Shown here piece after piece: positions 1 to 8,285 of a stretch of DNA of 50,709 nucleotides. Both the position numbers and the translations under genes were made by a program. The first letter of the stretch is position 1; the number at the start of each line of letters is the position of its first letter. Where the stretch lies: NCBI RefSeq assembly GCF_029868325.1, contig NZ_JARWNW010000206.1:1-50709 (forward strand), given 5' to 3'. The notes under the pieces were generated by a model. It was not told where the DNA came from and searched no databases. It saw only the letters and a program-made list of their open reading frames with translations. The stretch comes from Nocardia carnea. Lineage in GTDB: Bacteria; Actinomycetota; Actinomycetes; Mycobacteriales; Mycobacteriaceae.

Positions 1-90
1 CTGAGGTCTCGGCGTGAACTCGGGGAGCAGCGGTTTCACGATGTCCCACAACGCATCCGGGACCAGCCGTTGAGCAAGCCTGTCGACCAC
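1..90 (-). CDS. IS5-family transposase, N-terminal fragment cut by the left edge
   Basis: Read from a GTG at 90, the minus strand gives about 30 residues containing LAQRLVPDALWDIVKPLLPE, the typical start of the DUF4096-type N-terminal domain of IS5-group DDE transposases. An in-frame TGA at 96-94 lies directly upstream, so the protein must begin here. No clear ribosome binding site is seen. The catalytic DDE part lies outside the window, so completeness and terminal repeats cannot be judged. A transposase exactly at the edge fits a draft contig ending in a multicopy element. Confidence 0.7.
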   Translation of the reverse strand, partial: MVDRLAQRLVPDALWDIVKPLLPEFTPRPQ

Positions 91-264
91 GGGTCACATC
101 ATGCCGCACAACGAATTACACCCACGTAAGACGTCCTCTAAGTGCTTGTGTCGATCTCCGATCGTCACCACACCTCCAGTGACCGACGAGCCGATTCGCA
201 TCTCATTCCATGGCCTTGCCAGGGTTCGCGTCGACGGCCCGTTCACGTATCGAGAGGGAGTTGC

Positions 265-732
265 TCAGTGCTGTATCAAACCGCCGACCTCCATCGGAGC
301 CACATGGCCGGTCGCCGGCAGAGTCCGGGCGAGCGTGAGGCCTATGTCGACGAGCGATGAGCGGCGTAGGTGGGTGACGTCAGGGATCGGCGTCCACACC
401 GATTCGGCGGTCTCGCCGTTGGGTTCCGGTCGCAGTTCGCCGCCGATGATGCGGACGCCGTAGAAAATTCCCACGTTCTGGTGTTCGGCCCCGGCACGGG
501 CGACGGCCGCGGGGATAACTCTCGAATCGACGCCGAGCAGGCGTTCGACGATGCCGTGGCAGCCGGTTTCCTCGGTGAGTTCCCTTGTCACGGCGTCGAA
601 TGGGTCCTCGCCATGTTCGACTCGGCCACCCGGAAGAGTCCAAGTGGACTCGCCGTCGCGGGACCTATGGCAGGCCAGGAGCACCCGTCCGTCGGTGACG
701 CACACGGCGTACGCGGCCAGCCGGAAACTCAT
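265..732 (-). CDS. Nudix hydrolase
   Basis: A 155-residue protein of normal Nudix length. The Nudix box (G-x5-E-x7-REL-x-EE-x-G) is complete at about residues 36-57, with the REL and EETG elements that bind metal and catalyse. The family hydrolyses nucleoside diphosphates linked to another moiety, and the substrate is not predictable here. The ATG at 732 gives the N-terminal strand MSFRLAAYAVCV expected of the fold, although the ribosome binding site is weak. It stands alone between the transposase fragment and an MFS gene on the same strand, with a 75-bp gap to the MFS stop, so an operon link is uncertain. Confidence 0.85.
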   Translation of the reverse strand: MSFRLAAYAVCVTDGRVLLACHRSRDGESTWTLPGGRVEHGEDPFDAVTRELTEETGCHGIVERLLGVDSRVIPAAVARAGAEHQNVGIFYGVRIIGGELRPEPNGETAESVWTPIPDVTHLRRSSLVDIGLTLARTLPATGHVAPMEVGGLIQH

Positions 733-807
733 ATCCGGAATCTACTATCGCGCGCACCGCGGCCGCGCGGCGCCGCCTCCTTGCCGATCTCGGTCCTTGC
801 TCTGCTG

Positions 808-2223
808 TCACGGTATCCGGGACAACTCCGGTGCAGTGTGGGCCCGGCGGCTGTGCACATAGTTGGCCGAGAGTGCGGCGAAAACTATTGCGCAGCCACA
901 CACGCCGAGAGCGAGGGCCAGGGTGATACCGGTATCCGAGGGATGCAGGTCCGAGCCCAGATGTGCGGCGAGCACCGCGCCGGAGGCCGCGCTGCCGAAG
1001 GCGCCGCCGACCGTGCGTAATACCTGGTTGAAGCTGACGGCGCTGCCGAGTTCGGTGTCGGCGACCCGCCTGGCGATCAGTGCGGGCATGGCGGCGTAGG
1101 TCGTTCCGATCCCCAGGCCGAACAGCAGCATGCCGACCAGGATTTCCCACAGCTGATCGTGGACCAGCCAGAGCAGGATGGCGGATGCGGTCATGCCCCC
1201 GGCACCCAGTGGGAGCAGGGTGGTCAGCTGGATTCGGTGCGAGACGGCACGGACCGCCCGGTTGGCGCCGAGGCTTCCGATGGACAGCGGGAGCATCACG
1301 AAACCCGCCCAGAACACGGGTAGCGCTATTCCGTATCCGGTGGTGGCCGGGGCCTGGGCGATGAGACTGCTGACGGATAGTCCGATATACATTGCGGCGC
1401 CGAGCCCGATCGCGGTGCCGTTGGCGAGTACGACGTCGCGGTGGCGGAAGACCCGCAGATCGATCAGCGGGGTGTCGGTACGCAGCTCGACGAGCACCCA
1501 CGCGCCGAGCAGTACCACTGCGGCGAGGGCGAAGCCGAGGGTTTTCGCCGAGGTCCATTCCCAATTGGGCCCTTCGCTTATCGCGATGAGCAGCGCGGTG
1601 AGCCCGAGACCGAGCAGTGCGGCGCCCGGTGCGTCGAACCGGGTGCGGGGGGCTTGTTCATCCGGCCCGTCCGGAATCACCCGCCAGGCCACGATCACGG
1701 CGCTCACCAGGAAAACGGCGGCGAAGGCGAAGGCAACGCGGAAACCGGCTTCGCCGGCGAGGATGCCGGTGAGTGGATAGCCGATACCGAGACCGGTCGA
1801 GGCGGTCACCGACAAGCTGGAAAGCCCCGGCCTGATCTGTTCTTCCGGGAGGTAGCGGCGAGCGAGCGCGATCGTCATCGGCACGATGCCGTAGGACAGG
1901 CCTTGCAGGGCCCGGCCGACCAGAAATACGGCGAAGTTCGGGGCGCACGCGGCCAGGACCGACCCGGCGAGAATGATCGCGAGCGACCCCAGTAGTAGAC
2001 GTTTCTTGTGCGGGCCGTCGCTCAACCGGCCCATGATCGGGGTGGCCACGGCCCCGACCAGCAGGTTCACGGTGAGCATCCATTGCGCGGCACTGACCGA
2101 TACCGACATCTCCTGCGACAGCGTCGGAACCAGCAGCATGCCCAGCGAACTGACGACCGCGGTGGTCAAGGCTGTGTAGACCAGCGCCGGGAGCAGCGTC
2201 GGCCGTAGCCGCGGCTTACGCAC
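808..2223 (-). CDS. MFS drug-efflux transporter (DHA2-like)
   Basis: A 471-residue polytopic membrane protein with about 12-14 hydrophobic segments. The loop after helix 2 reads MGRLSDGPHKKRLLLGS, the usual MFS signature position (GxLaDrxGrkr). Helix 5 carries the GIGYPLTGILAG stretch typical of drug:H+ antiporters. A role as proton-driven exporter of small hydrophobic compounds is inferred from the family. Its GTG start overlaps the end of the upstream MarR gene by 8 bp, so the two are probably co-transcribed and translationally coupled. This regulator-exporter layout is typical of inducible resistance, but the ligand is unknown. Confidence 0.85.
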   Translation of the reverse strand: MRKPRLRPTLLPALVYTALTTAVVSSLGMLLVPTLSQEMSVSVSAAQWMLTVNLLVGAVATPIMGRLSDGPHKKRLLLGSLAIILAGSVLAACAPNFAVFLVGRALQGLSYGIVPMTIALARRYLPEEQIRPGLSSLSVTASTGLGIGYPLTGILAGEAGFRVAFAFAAVFLVSAVIVAWRVIPDGPDEQAPRTRFDAPGAALLGLGLTALLIAISEGPNWEWTSAKTLGFALAAVVLLGAWVLVELRTDTPLIDLRVFRHRDVVLANGTAIGLGAAMYIGLSVSSLIAQAPATTGYGIALPVFWAGFVMLPLSIGSLGANRAVRAVSHRIQLTTLLPLGAGGMTASAILLWLVHDQLWEILVGMLLFGLGIGTTYAAMPALIARRVADTELGSAVSFNQVLRTVGGAFGSAASGAVLAAHLGSDLHPSDTGITLALALGVCGCAIVFAALSANYVHSRRAHTAPELSRIP

Positions 2224-2653
2224 GGGGCGTATCCACAGTCAATTTCTGTAGCAGCGGGACGACGGATTCCAGGAGTTCTCGTTCTTCGGCGGTCAACCGT
2301 TCGGTCACCGCCTGCTCCAGCCAGCTGTTGCCCGTCGAACGTTCCAGGGCGAGCCGTTCCCGGCCGGCGTCGGTGAGGTCGATCCACACCCGGCGACGGT
2401 CCTGGTCATCGGGGGTTCGGGTGATGAGGCCGAGGCCCTCCAGTTCCCGCACCGCGGTCGCGATTGCCTGCGGGCTGATCTTCTCGACCGAAGCGAGCGT
2501 GGAGGAGGTCGCGGCGCCGTGTTCGGCGAGATATCCCAGCACGCCCAGCTTCCCTGTGGAGAGGGTCTTGTGGACGTTCAGCTGCCGCCACAGGGGCCGC
2601 AAGGCTTCGCGCAATGCCAGGGCGAGTGCTGTTTCGTTCGTGACCACACCCAA
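2216..2653 (-). CDS. MarR-family transcriptional regulator
   Basis: A 145-residue protein of usual MarR size. A winged helix-turn-helix covers about residues 35-100 (GYLAEHGAATSSTLASVEKI, then SPQAIATAVRELEGLGLITR, with a basic wing DQDRRRVWIDLT), followed by the C-terminal dimerisation helix. The start is TTG at 2653 or GTG at 2647. A TATATTAT-like -10 element lies only about 8 bp upstream, so a leaderless transcript is plausible. It overlaps the downstream MFS gene by 8 bp and most likely represses that exporter and itself through the palindrome just upstream. Confidence 0.85.
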   Translation of the reverse strand: MGVVTNETALALALREALRPLWRQLNVHKTLSTGKLGVLGYLAEHGAATSSTLASVEKISPQAIATAVRELEGLGLITRTPDDQDRRRVWIDLTDAGRERLALERSTGNSWLEQAVTERLTAEERELLESVVPLLQKLTVDTPRA

Positions 2654-2654
2654 T

Positions 2655-2676
2655 AATATACAACTAGGTTGATCAA
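2655..2676. promoter_or_regulatory. Probable MarR operator and promoter
   Basis: The 29-bp AT-rich gap between the MarR start and the LysR stop contains CAAC-TAG-GTTG (2661-2671) overlapping the palindrome TTGATCAA (2669-2676). A TATATTAT-like -10 on the minus strand adjoins it. Position and symmetry fit an autoregulatory MarR site; binding is inferred. Confidence 0.45.
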
Positions 2677-2682
2677 TTTAAT

Positions 2683-3687
2683 TTACTGGTTCTCGGAACG
2701 CGGCCATAAGGCTGCCGCGCAGGAACTTTCACGTCCCTCGTCCGGCACACCTCGATCGACCCCAGAGGCCATCGCCGAGGCTCGAACTTCCGCGGCCGGT
2801 ACCCGTTCGTTCACGCGCCGGGCGTATCGGACGATCAATTCCCCGCTCGCCTCGACCGCGGCACGGGCCCGTTCCGCGCGTACCAGCCAGGTCCGCATCG
2901 GGAACGCCGGTTCCACCAATTCGATCCACGGCCAGCCCGGTAGCAACCGGTGCGCGCTGGCCTCACTGAGCAGCACCGCGTGTGAGCCGGTGACCTCCGC
3001 GCAGGCCAGGGCATTTTCGACGAAGGACGCGAACTGCCAGATCGGTGCGATACCGGTCTCGTAGGCAACCGAGATCAGCCGGTCGTGTTCGGCGGGGATC
3101 TGTTCGCGGGCGTGTGCGAGGACGCGGAGACCGTCCAGTTCGACCAGTGGGCAGGTAACCCGTTCGGCGAGAGGATGGTTCGGCCGGACCGCGAGACCGA
3201 ACGGTTTCTCGAACAGTGTGGCCGAGTGCAGGTTCGACGGCGGATGCTGGTGGACGATTCCGATATCGAGGCGCCCTTCCTGCACCGAGCGCAGTTGAAC
3301 ACTGCTGTTCGCGTCGGTGAAATCGATACGGATATCGGGGGTTTCGTCGCGGAAAGCGTAGATGAGCCCGGTCAGCCAGTCGGCGGGGAGGCCCGGCGGT
3401 AAGCCGATGGAGATCAGTTCGCGGGCAGCGGAGGCGGAGCGGGCCACGTCACGGGTGGTGGCGGCGAGCCCGAGTAGATGTGCCGCGTGCTGGTAGAGGG
3501 CGGCGCCGGCAGCGGTCGGTTCCACTCCGCGCGGGATGCGCTCGAGCAGATCGATACCGCATTCGCGTTCGAGTTCTTTGATCTGCCGGGTGAGCGCCGG
3601 CTGCGACATCACGAGGCGCTGCGCCGCGCGGGAGATCGAGCGTTCTTCGACCACCGCCACGAAGTATCTGAGGTGCCGTAGTTCCAC
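2683..3687 (-). CDS. LysR-family transcriptional regulator
   Basis: A 334-residue protein. The N-terminal winged HTH begins MELRHLRYFVAVVEERSISR with the recognition segment LVMSQPALTRQIKELE, followed by a LysR substrate-binding domain (about residues 90-300). Start GTG at 3687. It is divergent from the FAD oxidoreductase-MFS pair, and a T-N11-A palindrome lies between them, 15 bp before this start. That layout suggests it controls both directions in response to a small molecule handled by the pair. The C-terminus is about 30 residues longer than typical and low in complexity. Confidence 0.88.
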   Translation of the reverse strand: MELRHLRYFVAVVEERSISRAAQRLVMSQPALTRQIKELERECGIDLLERIPRGVEPTAAGAALYQHAAHLLGLAATTRDVARSASAARELISIGLPPGLPADWLTGLIYAFRDETPDIRIDFTDANSSVQLRSVQEGRLDIGIVHQHPPSNLHSATLFEKPFGLAVRPNHPLAERVTCPLVELDGLRVLAHAREQIPAEHDRLISVAYETGIAPIWQFASFVENALACAEVTGSHAVLLSEASAHRLLPGWPWIELVEPAFPMRTWLVRAERARAAVEASGELIVRYARRVNERVPAAEVRASAMASGVDRGVPDEGRESSCAAALWPRSENQ

Positions 3688-3701
3688 CCGTTCAGCTTGC
3701 C

Positions 3702-3716
3702 ATACCTACCAGGTAT
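3702..3716. promoter_or_regulatory. LysR-type operator (T-N11-A box)
   Basis: ATACCT-ACC-AGGTAT is a perfect 6+6 inverted repeat containing the T-N11-A arrangement (T3703, A3715) expected of LysR recognition sites. It lies between the divergent LysR gene and the FAD oxidoreductase gene. Confidence 0.5.
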
Positions 3717-3826
3717 ACCCGGTCGCCGAAATGGGCATTGGACGCGGACCGAAGGTATCCCTCATGGTGTGACTCAGTCCACAGGTGTTTCCCGGCCGGC
3801 CGCCGGGAAGGGATAGGAGCCCAACG

Positions 3827-5077
3827 GTGACGCTCACAGAGCATGTCGATGTCGTAGTTGTCGGAGGTGGCGCCGGCGGGATTGCGGCGGCGGTCGGGGC
3901 CGCACGCAGCGGGGCGCGGGTCCGGCTGATCGAGCGGTACCCGTTCCTGGGCGGTGCGGCGACGAACAGTTCGGTGCTCACCTTCTGCGGTTTCTTCGAC
4001 CAGACCCACGAAACCGTCGTCGCCGGGGTGGGCGGCGAAGTCCTGGACCGCTTGCGTGCTCGCGGGGTGTACGCGGAGAAGGTCATGGGCTGGACCGGTA
4101 ACCGGATCGTGCTGCTGGACGCCGAGACCACGAAGATCGTCTGCGACGAGATCGTCGCCGATGCGGGGGTGGAGACCCGGCTGCATTCCACCCTGATCGG
4201 GGCGACCCGGCGCGACGGGGTGATCACCGAGGTCGAGGTCGCCCACCGCGGCGGCACCGAACGGCTCACGGCCGACGCCTTCATCGACGCCAGCGGCGAC
4301 GGTGCGTTACTGGCGCTCGCCGGGGCAGCGGTGCGCACGGTCGACCTCGCCGACCGGCAGACGAACACCCTCGCCTGCCGCTTCGGCGGTGTCGCCGAGG
4401 ACGCCGATCTCTCGACCGCCGGTATGCGTGCCGCGGTGGCCGCCTACAACGAGGAAACGGGTGCCGAGCTGCCCCGCGACCACGGGATCGCCGTCCGGCT
4501 CCCGGTCACCGGTGAGGTGATGGCGCTCCTGGTCGACGAACATTTCGACACCCTCGACGCCCAGCAGATCAGTGCCGCGGAAGCCGGTGCCCGGGCGCAG
4601 TCCTGGCGCTATCTCGACGCCATGCGCAAGGGTATGGCCGGATGGCAGCAGGCCTACCTGGTCACCTCCGGACCGCAGATCGGCATCCGGGAGAGCCGGC
4701 GATTGGTCGGCAAGACCATGATCACCGCCGATGATGTGCGGCGGGCCCGCAAACGTCCCGACGAATCCATCGGACGCTGCGGCTGGCCGATCGAGGATCA
4801 CGCCGGGCCGGGGGTGACCCATTACGAGGAGATCGATGGCGGGCGCTGGTACGACGTCCCCTACGATGCCATCCGGTGCGCCGACACCGGCAATGTGTGG
4901 GGTGTCGGCCGGTTGACCAGCTCGGACGACGAGGCGTTCGCCTCGGTACGGGTGATGGGCACCGCCTTCGCCACCGGACACGCCGCGGGTATCGCCGCCG
5001 CGCAGTACAGCGAGGGCCGGCGCCACGATCTGCCCGGTATCCGCCGCGCCCTGCTCGCCCAGGGGGCGATCGTATGA
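3827..5077 (+). CDS. FAD-dependent oxidoreductase (PF12831-like)
   Basis: From the GTG at 3827 the product is 416 residues. It begins with a Rossmann FAD-binding motif VVVVGGGAGGIAAAVGAARS, an acidic strand end (LIER) and the FLGGAATN stretch of FAD_oxidored (PF12831) proteins. The C-terminal FAD motif TAFATGHAAGIAAAQ is also present. A GGAG motif 7 nt upstream supports this start over an in-frame GTG at 3785. The substrate is unknown. An MFS permease follows after 58 bp, and a LysR gene is divergent, suggesting uptake and oxidation of one carboxylate-like compound under LysR control. Confidence 0.8.
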   Translation: MTLTEHVDVVVVGGGAGGIAAAVGAARSGARVRLIERYPFLGGAATNSSVLTFCGFFDQTHETVVAGVGGEVLDRLRARGVYAEKVMGWTGNRIVLLDAETTKIVCDEIVADAGVETRLHSTLIGATRRDGVITEVEVAHRGGTERLTADAFIDASGDGALLALAGAAVRTVDLADRQTNTLACRFGGVAEDADLSTAGMRAAVAAYNEETGAELPRDHGIAVRLPVTGEVMALLVDEHFDTLDAQQISAAEAGARAQSWRYLDAMRKGMAGWQQAYLVTSGPQIGIRESRRLVGKTMITADDVRRARKRPDESIGRCGWPIEDHAGPGVTHYEEIDGGRWYDVPYDAIRCADTGNVWGVGRLTSSDDEAFASVRVMGTAFATGHAAGIAAAQYSEGRRHDLPGIRRALLAQGAIV

Positions 5078-5135
5078 GCCGGCCGCACCGGACACCCCAC
5101 CCACTGCCGTCATCACGCGAATCGGAGCACACCGC

Positions 5136-6458
5136 ATGAGCAAGTCAGGGCCGGAGGCGGCCGCGCCGCGTAACCACGGAGTGCACCCTGGACTCGGCAC
5201 GAACGTCCGGCACTCCTCCGCCTACCGGTGGGTCGTCCTCACGATGTGCTGGGCCGCCTTCACCATGACCTCGGTCGACCGGTCGACCTGGGGGCCGGCC
5301 TCGGCGTCGGTCAGCGATTCCCTCGCCGTGCCGATCGCCGCCATCGGTATCTTCGCGACCTGCTACTATATCGGTTACGTCGCGTCCAACGCCTTCGGCG
5401 GCTTCCTCACCGACTGGCTGGGCGGGCGGATGATCCTCTCGCTCACCGGACTGGTCGCGGGCTCGTTCATGATCGTTTTCGGCACCATCGAATCGATCAC
5501 CGCGGGATTGATCGTGCAGGGCATCGTGGGGTTGTTCGCCGGCGCCGACTACGCGGGCGGGCTCAAACTCATCGCGACCTGGTTCACCCCCGCGCAACGC
5601 GGGTTCGCGATGGGCGTGTTCATGACCGCGACCTCGCTCGGCACGGTCATCGCCAATGCCGTCGTCCCCCGGCTGATCGAGGCGTCGGGGTGGCGCGAGT
5701 CGTATCACGTGTTCGGCATCGTCACCGTCGTCATCAGCGTCCTGTGTTTCGTGCTGCTGCGCGATCGGCCGCAAGGAGTCGCCGAGCAGGAGACGCCACA
5801 GAAATCCCGTGCCGCCGCGCTACCGGATCTGCGGCCGCTGCTGCGCAACCGCGATCTGCTCCTGCTCGCCATCACGGGCTTCGGCGGACTGTGGGGCACC
5901 TACGGCTTCGTGACCTGGTCGAACACGCTGATGATCAAGGCCAACGGTATCGATCCCGTCGACGCCGGGACAGTTCTGGTGATCTTCGCCGGGGTCGCCG
6001 TCGTGGCGAAACCCATGGTCGGATGGATCACCGATCAACTCCGGCTGGGCCAGAAACTACCGATCATCGTGATCCTGGTGGTCTTCGGCGGCACCCTGCT
6101 CACCTTCGGATCGCTGTCGAGCCTCACCCAGTTCCTCTGGTGCGCGCCACTGCTGGGGCTGGGCGCCTATGCCTACTCACCGCTCACCGCCGCACTGACC
6201 CCGGCCCTGGCCGGACGCGATCTGGTCGGTTCCGCGGCGGGCGGGGTCAATGCGATCTGGCAGCTCGGCAGTGTGGTGGTGCCCGCGGTGGTCGGTTTCG
6301 TCTTCCATGCCACCGGCTCGTTCTACGCGGCGTTCATCGTGCTGGCGATCGGTCCGTTCGCCGGTGCGGCCACCTGCTGCTTCATCCGATCCGATAGGCC
6401 CCGGTCCGCCGGACGTACCGGGAGCCCGGGCCCCGCCGATCACAAGGTCACCGTCTAG
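5136..6458 (+). CDS. MFS permease (anion:cation symporter-like)
   Basis: A 440-residue, about 12-helix transporter. The N-terminal half reads ATCYYIGYVASNAFGGFLTD, then WLGGRMILSLTGLVAGS, the MFS signature loop. The pattern resembles organic-acid/sugar-acid importers of the ACS group more than drug exporters. It follows the FAD oxidoreductase by 58 bp on the same strand, so it probably imports that enzyme's substrate. The C-terminal 25 residues are polar and cytoplasmic. A strong hairpin lies 22 bp after the stop. Confidence 0.82.
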   Translation: MSKSGPEAAAPRNHGVHPGLGTNVRHSSAYRWVVLTMCWAAFTMTSVDRSTWGPASASVSDSLAVPIAAIGIFATCYYIGYVASNAFGGFLTDWLGGRMILSLTGLVAGSFMIVFGTIESITAGLIVQGIVGLFAGADYAGGLKLIATWFTPAQRGFAMGVFMTATSLGTVIANAVVPRLIEASGWRESYHVFGIVTVVISVLCFVLLRDRPQGVAEQETPQKSRAAALPDLRPLLRNRDLLLLAITGFGGLWGTYGFVTWSNTLMIKANGIDPVDAGTVLVIFAGVAVVAKPMVGWITDQLRLGQKLPIIVILVVFGGTLLTFGSLSSLTQFLWCAPLLGLGAYAYSPLTAALTPALAGRDLVGSAAGGVNAIWQLGSVVVPAVVGFVFHATGSFYAAFIVLAIGPFAGAATCCFIRSDRPRSAGRTGSPGPADHKVTV

Positions 6459-6479
6459 CGGCAGACGAGCAAGGCCGGG

Positions 6480-6506
6480 CCTCGCCGCCGATATCCGGCG
6501 GCGAGG
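6480..6506. terminator. Hairpin between convergent genes
   Basis: An 11-bp perfect stem (CCTCGCCGCCG / CGGCGGCGAGG) with a 5-nt ATATC loop lies between the stop of the plus-strand MFS and the stop of the minus-strand MFS. There is no T tract, as is common for actinobacterial terminators. It may act for both strands. Confidence 0.5.
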
Positions 6507-6545
6507 TCGATCCGCGTCCCAGGTCCACCTGGTCGGCACTGCCGG

Positions 6546-6616
6546 CGGTCGGTCCAGCACCGACTGCGTACGGTCGGTCCAGCGCCGATCGCGTAAATCC
6601 TGCGCCGACTGCGTGA
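6546..6616. repeat. 25-bp imperfect tandem repeat, about 2.8 copies
   Basis: Two adjacent 25-bp units (6546-6570, 6571-6595) share CGGTCGGTCCAGC and end with GCGTA. A third, shorter and more diverged unit (about 6596-6616) ends GCGTGA. The block lies in the 231-bp convergent intergenic region with no gene. Its function is unknown; it could be a replication-slippage product. Confidence 0.5.
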
Positions 6617-6689
6617 GGAGTACATATGGTTCGCCGACCACCAGAGCTCCGGTGAGTCGGCGACCGGCCGGGCGTTGAGGAAACTGCTG

Positions 6690-8195
6690 TTATACGTGCT
6701 CGACTTGTTTCCGCTCGGCCGCACGGGACCGGCGCGGGAGGCTGACCAGCACGACCACCGCCATCACCAGCAGTACGGCCGCCCCGGTGGTGGTCGCCAC
6801 ATGCATACCGTCGACGAACGATTCGCGCGCCGCGTGTACCAGCGCGGGATCGTCCCCGGCGAACTGGATGGTCTCGCCGATGGTGGGGGCGAAATCGCCG
6901 CCGGAGCTGAAGATCACCGCCGCCAGCGATCCGAGCAGCGCCAGCCCGAGAGCGTTACCGAGTTCGAAACTGGTTTCCGAGATTCCCACCGCGGAACCCG
7001 CCCGCTCCGGTGGCACCGAGGAGACGGCCACTTCCGAGACCAGCGTGAAGACGATCCCGTAGCCGACACCGGCGATCGCCGAACCCGCCACGTACCAGCC
7101 GACACCGCCGTCCACGCCGATACCGAGCAGCATCAGGTTGCCGACCGCGGCGGCCACGAGCGCCGAGGCGAACGCGCCCCGGCCACCCAGCCATTGCGCC
7201 ACCCGCGATCCCGTCATCGAGAACACGAACACCGTCACCGCCATCGGGATACCGAGCAGCGCGGCGGCCAGCGGGTTGCGGCCGGTAACCGACTGCAGAT
7301 AGACGCTGGCCAGGTAGCTCAGCCCGGCCAGCGACATCATTCCGGCGAGGCTGGACCCGATCGCGACCGAGAACGGCCCGTTCCCGAACAGCCGCAGATC
7401 CAGTAGCGGTTCACTGATGCGCCGCTGCCGCCGCACGAAGAGGGTCAGGAGTGCGCCGCCGATCACGGCCGATATCAAGGCCATCGAGTCGATGCCGAAT
7501 TCGGCGGCGTGCTTGACCGCATACACCACCGGCAGGATGCCGCCGATGGACAGCGCCACGCTCGGCAGGTCCAGCGGGCCCAGTGCGGTCGCCCGGTGTT
7601 CCGGGAGCAGTATCCGCCCGAAGACGAGCAGTACCAGCAGCACCGGGACGTTGATCAGGAATACCGATCCCCACCAGAAGTGGTGCAGCAGCACTCCGCC
7701 GATGATCGGGCCGACCGCCGAACCGCCCGCGAAGAATGCCGTCCATATGCCGATCGCGGTGGCGCGCTGCCGGGCGTCCGGGAACAGGGTGGTGATCAGC
7801 GACAGGCTGGACGGCAGCAGAGTCGCGCCGCCGATACCCATCAGGGCCCGCGCCGCGATCAGTACCCCGGCGCTGGGCGCGAACGCCGCGAGGACCGAGG
7901 CGATACCGAACATCATCGCACCCGCGAGCAGGATGCGCCGCCGCCCGATCCGGTCGCCCAGGTTGCCCATGGTGATGAGCAGGCCGGCGATGAGGAATCC
8001 GTAGATATCGAGGATCCACAACTGCTGGGCGGCCGACGGGTCCAGGTCGACGGTCAGTGTCGGCAGGGTCAGGAACAGCACGGACATATCCATCGACACC
8101 AGCAGCACCGGCAGCACCAGGACCGCCAGACCGAGCCAGGCGCGCCGCGAGCCGCCCGTCTCCGACGCGGCGTGCGCTGCCTCCACGTTCGTCAT
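6690..8195 (-). CDS. MFS drug exporter, DHA2 (EmrB/QacA-like) family
   Basis: A 501-residue protein with about 14 hydrophobic segments, the DHA2 size. Key stretches are LWILDIYGFLIAGLLITMGN, LGDRIGRRRILLAGA (signature loop) and GPIIGGVLLHHFWWG (antiporter motif C region). The start ATG at 8195 is preceded by a GGGAAGGGA element; a longer in-frame extension upstream would run across the divergent promoter and is rejected. It is divergent from a TetR gene across two identical operator-like sites, so it is probably TetR-repressed and ligand-inducible. It is clearly paralogous to the exporter at 23537-25057, sharing DIYGF and MGNLGDRIGRRR blocks. Confidence 0.9.
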   Translation of the reverse strand: MTNVEAAHAASETGGSRRAWLGLAVLVLPVLLVSMDMSVLFLTLPTLTVDLDPSAAQQLWILDIYGFLIAGLLITMGNLGDRIGRRRILLAGAMMFGIASVLAAFAPSAGVLIAARALMGIGGATLLPSSLSLITTLFPDARQRATAIGIWTAFFAGGSAVGPIIGGVLLHHFWWGSVFLINVPVLLVLLVFGRILLPEHRATALGPLDLPSVALSIGGILPVVYAVKHAAEFGIDSMALISAVIGGALLTLFVRRQRRISEPLLDLRLFGNGPFSVAIGSSLAGMMSLAGLSYLASVYLQSVTGRNPLAAALLGIPMAVTVFVFSMTGSRVAQWLGGRGAFASALVAAAVGNLMLLGIGVDGGVGWYVAGSAIAGVGYGIVFTLVSEVAVSSVPPERAGSAVGISETSFELGNALGLALLGSLAAVIFSSGGDFAPTIGETIQFAGDDPALVHAARESFVDGMHVATTTGAAVLLVMAVVVLVSLPRRSRAAERKQVEHV

Positions 8196-8217
8196 CAACC
8201 ATTCCCTTCCCTGTCGC

Positions 8218-8251
8218 GTACGGCGTACGCATGAGCCGGGGTACAGTGTAC
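8218..8251. promoter_or_regulatory. Twin TetR operator candidates, GTAC-N3-GTAC
   Basis: Two copies of GTACNNNGTAC lie in the divergent gap: GTAC GGC GTAC (8218-8228, inside the near-perfect palindrome GCGTACGGCGTACGC) and GTAC AGT GTAC (8241-8251). Their centres are 23 bp apart. The placement between exporter and TetR gene suggests binding of two dimers. Confidence 0.6.
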
Positions 8252-8285
8252 GCATGTCAGTTCCGCGGTCGAAGTCAGGGATCCG

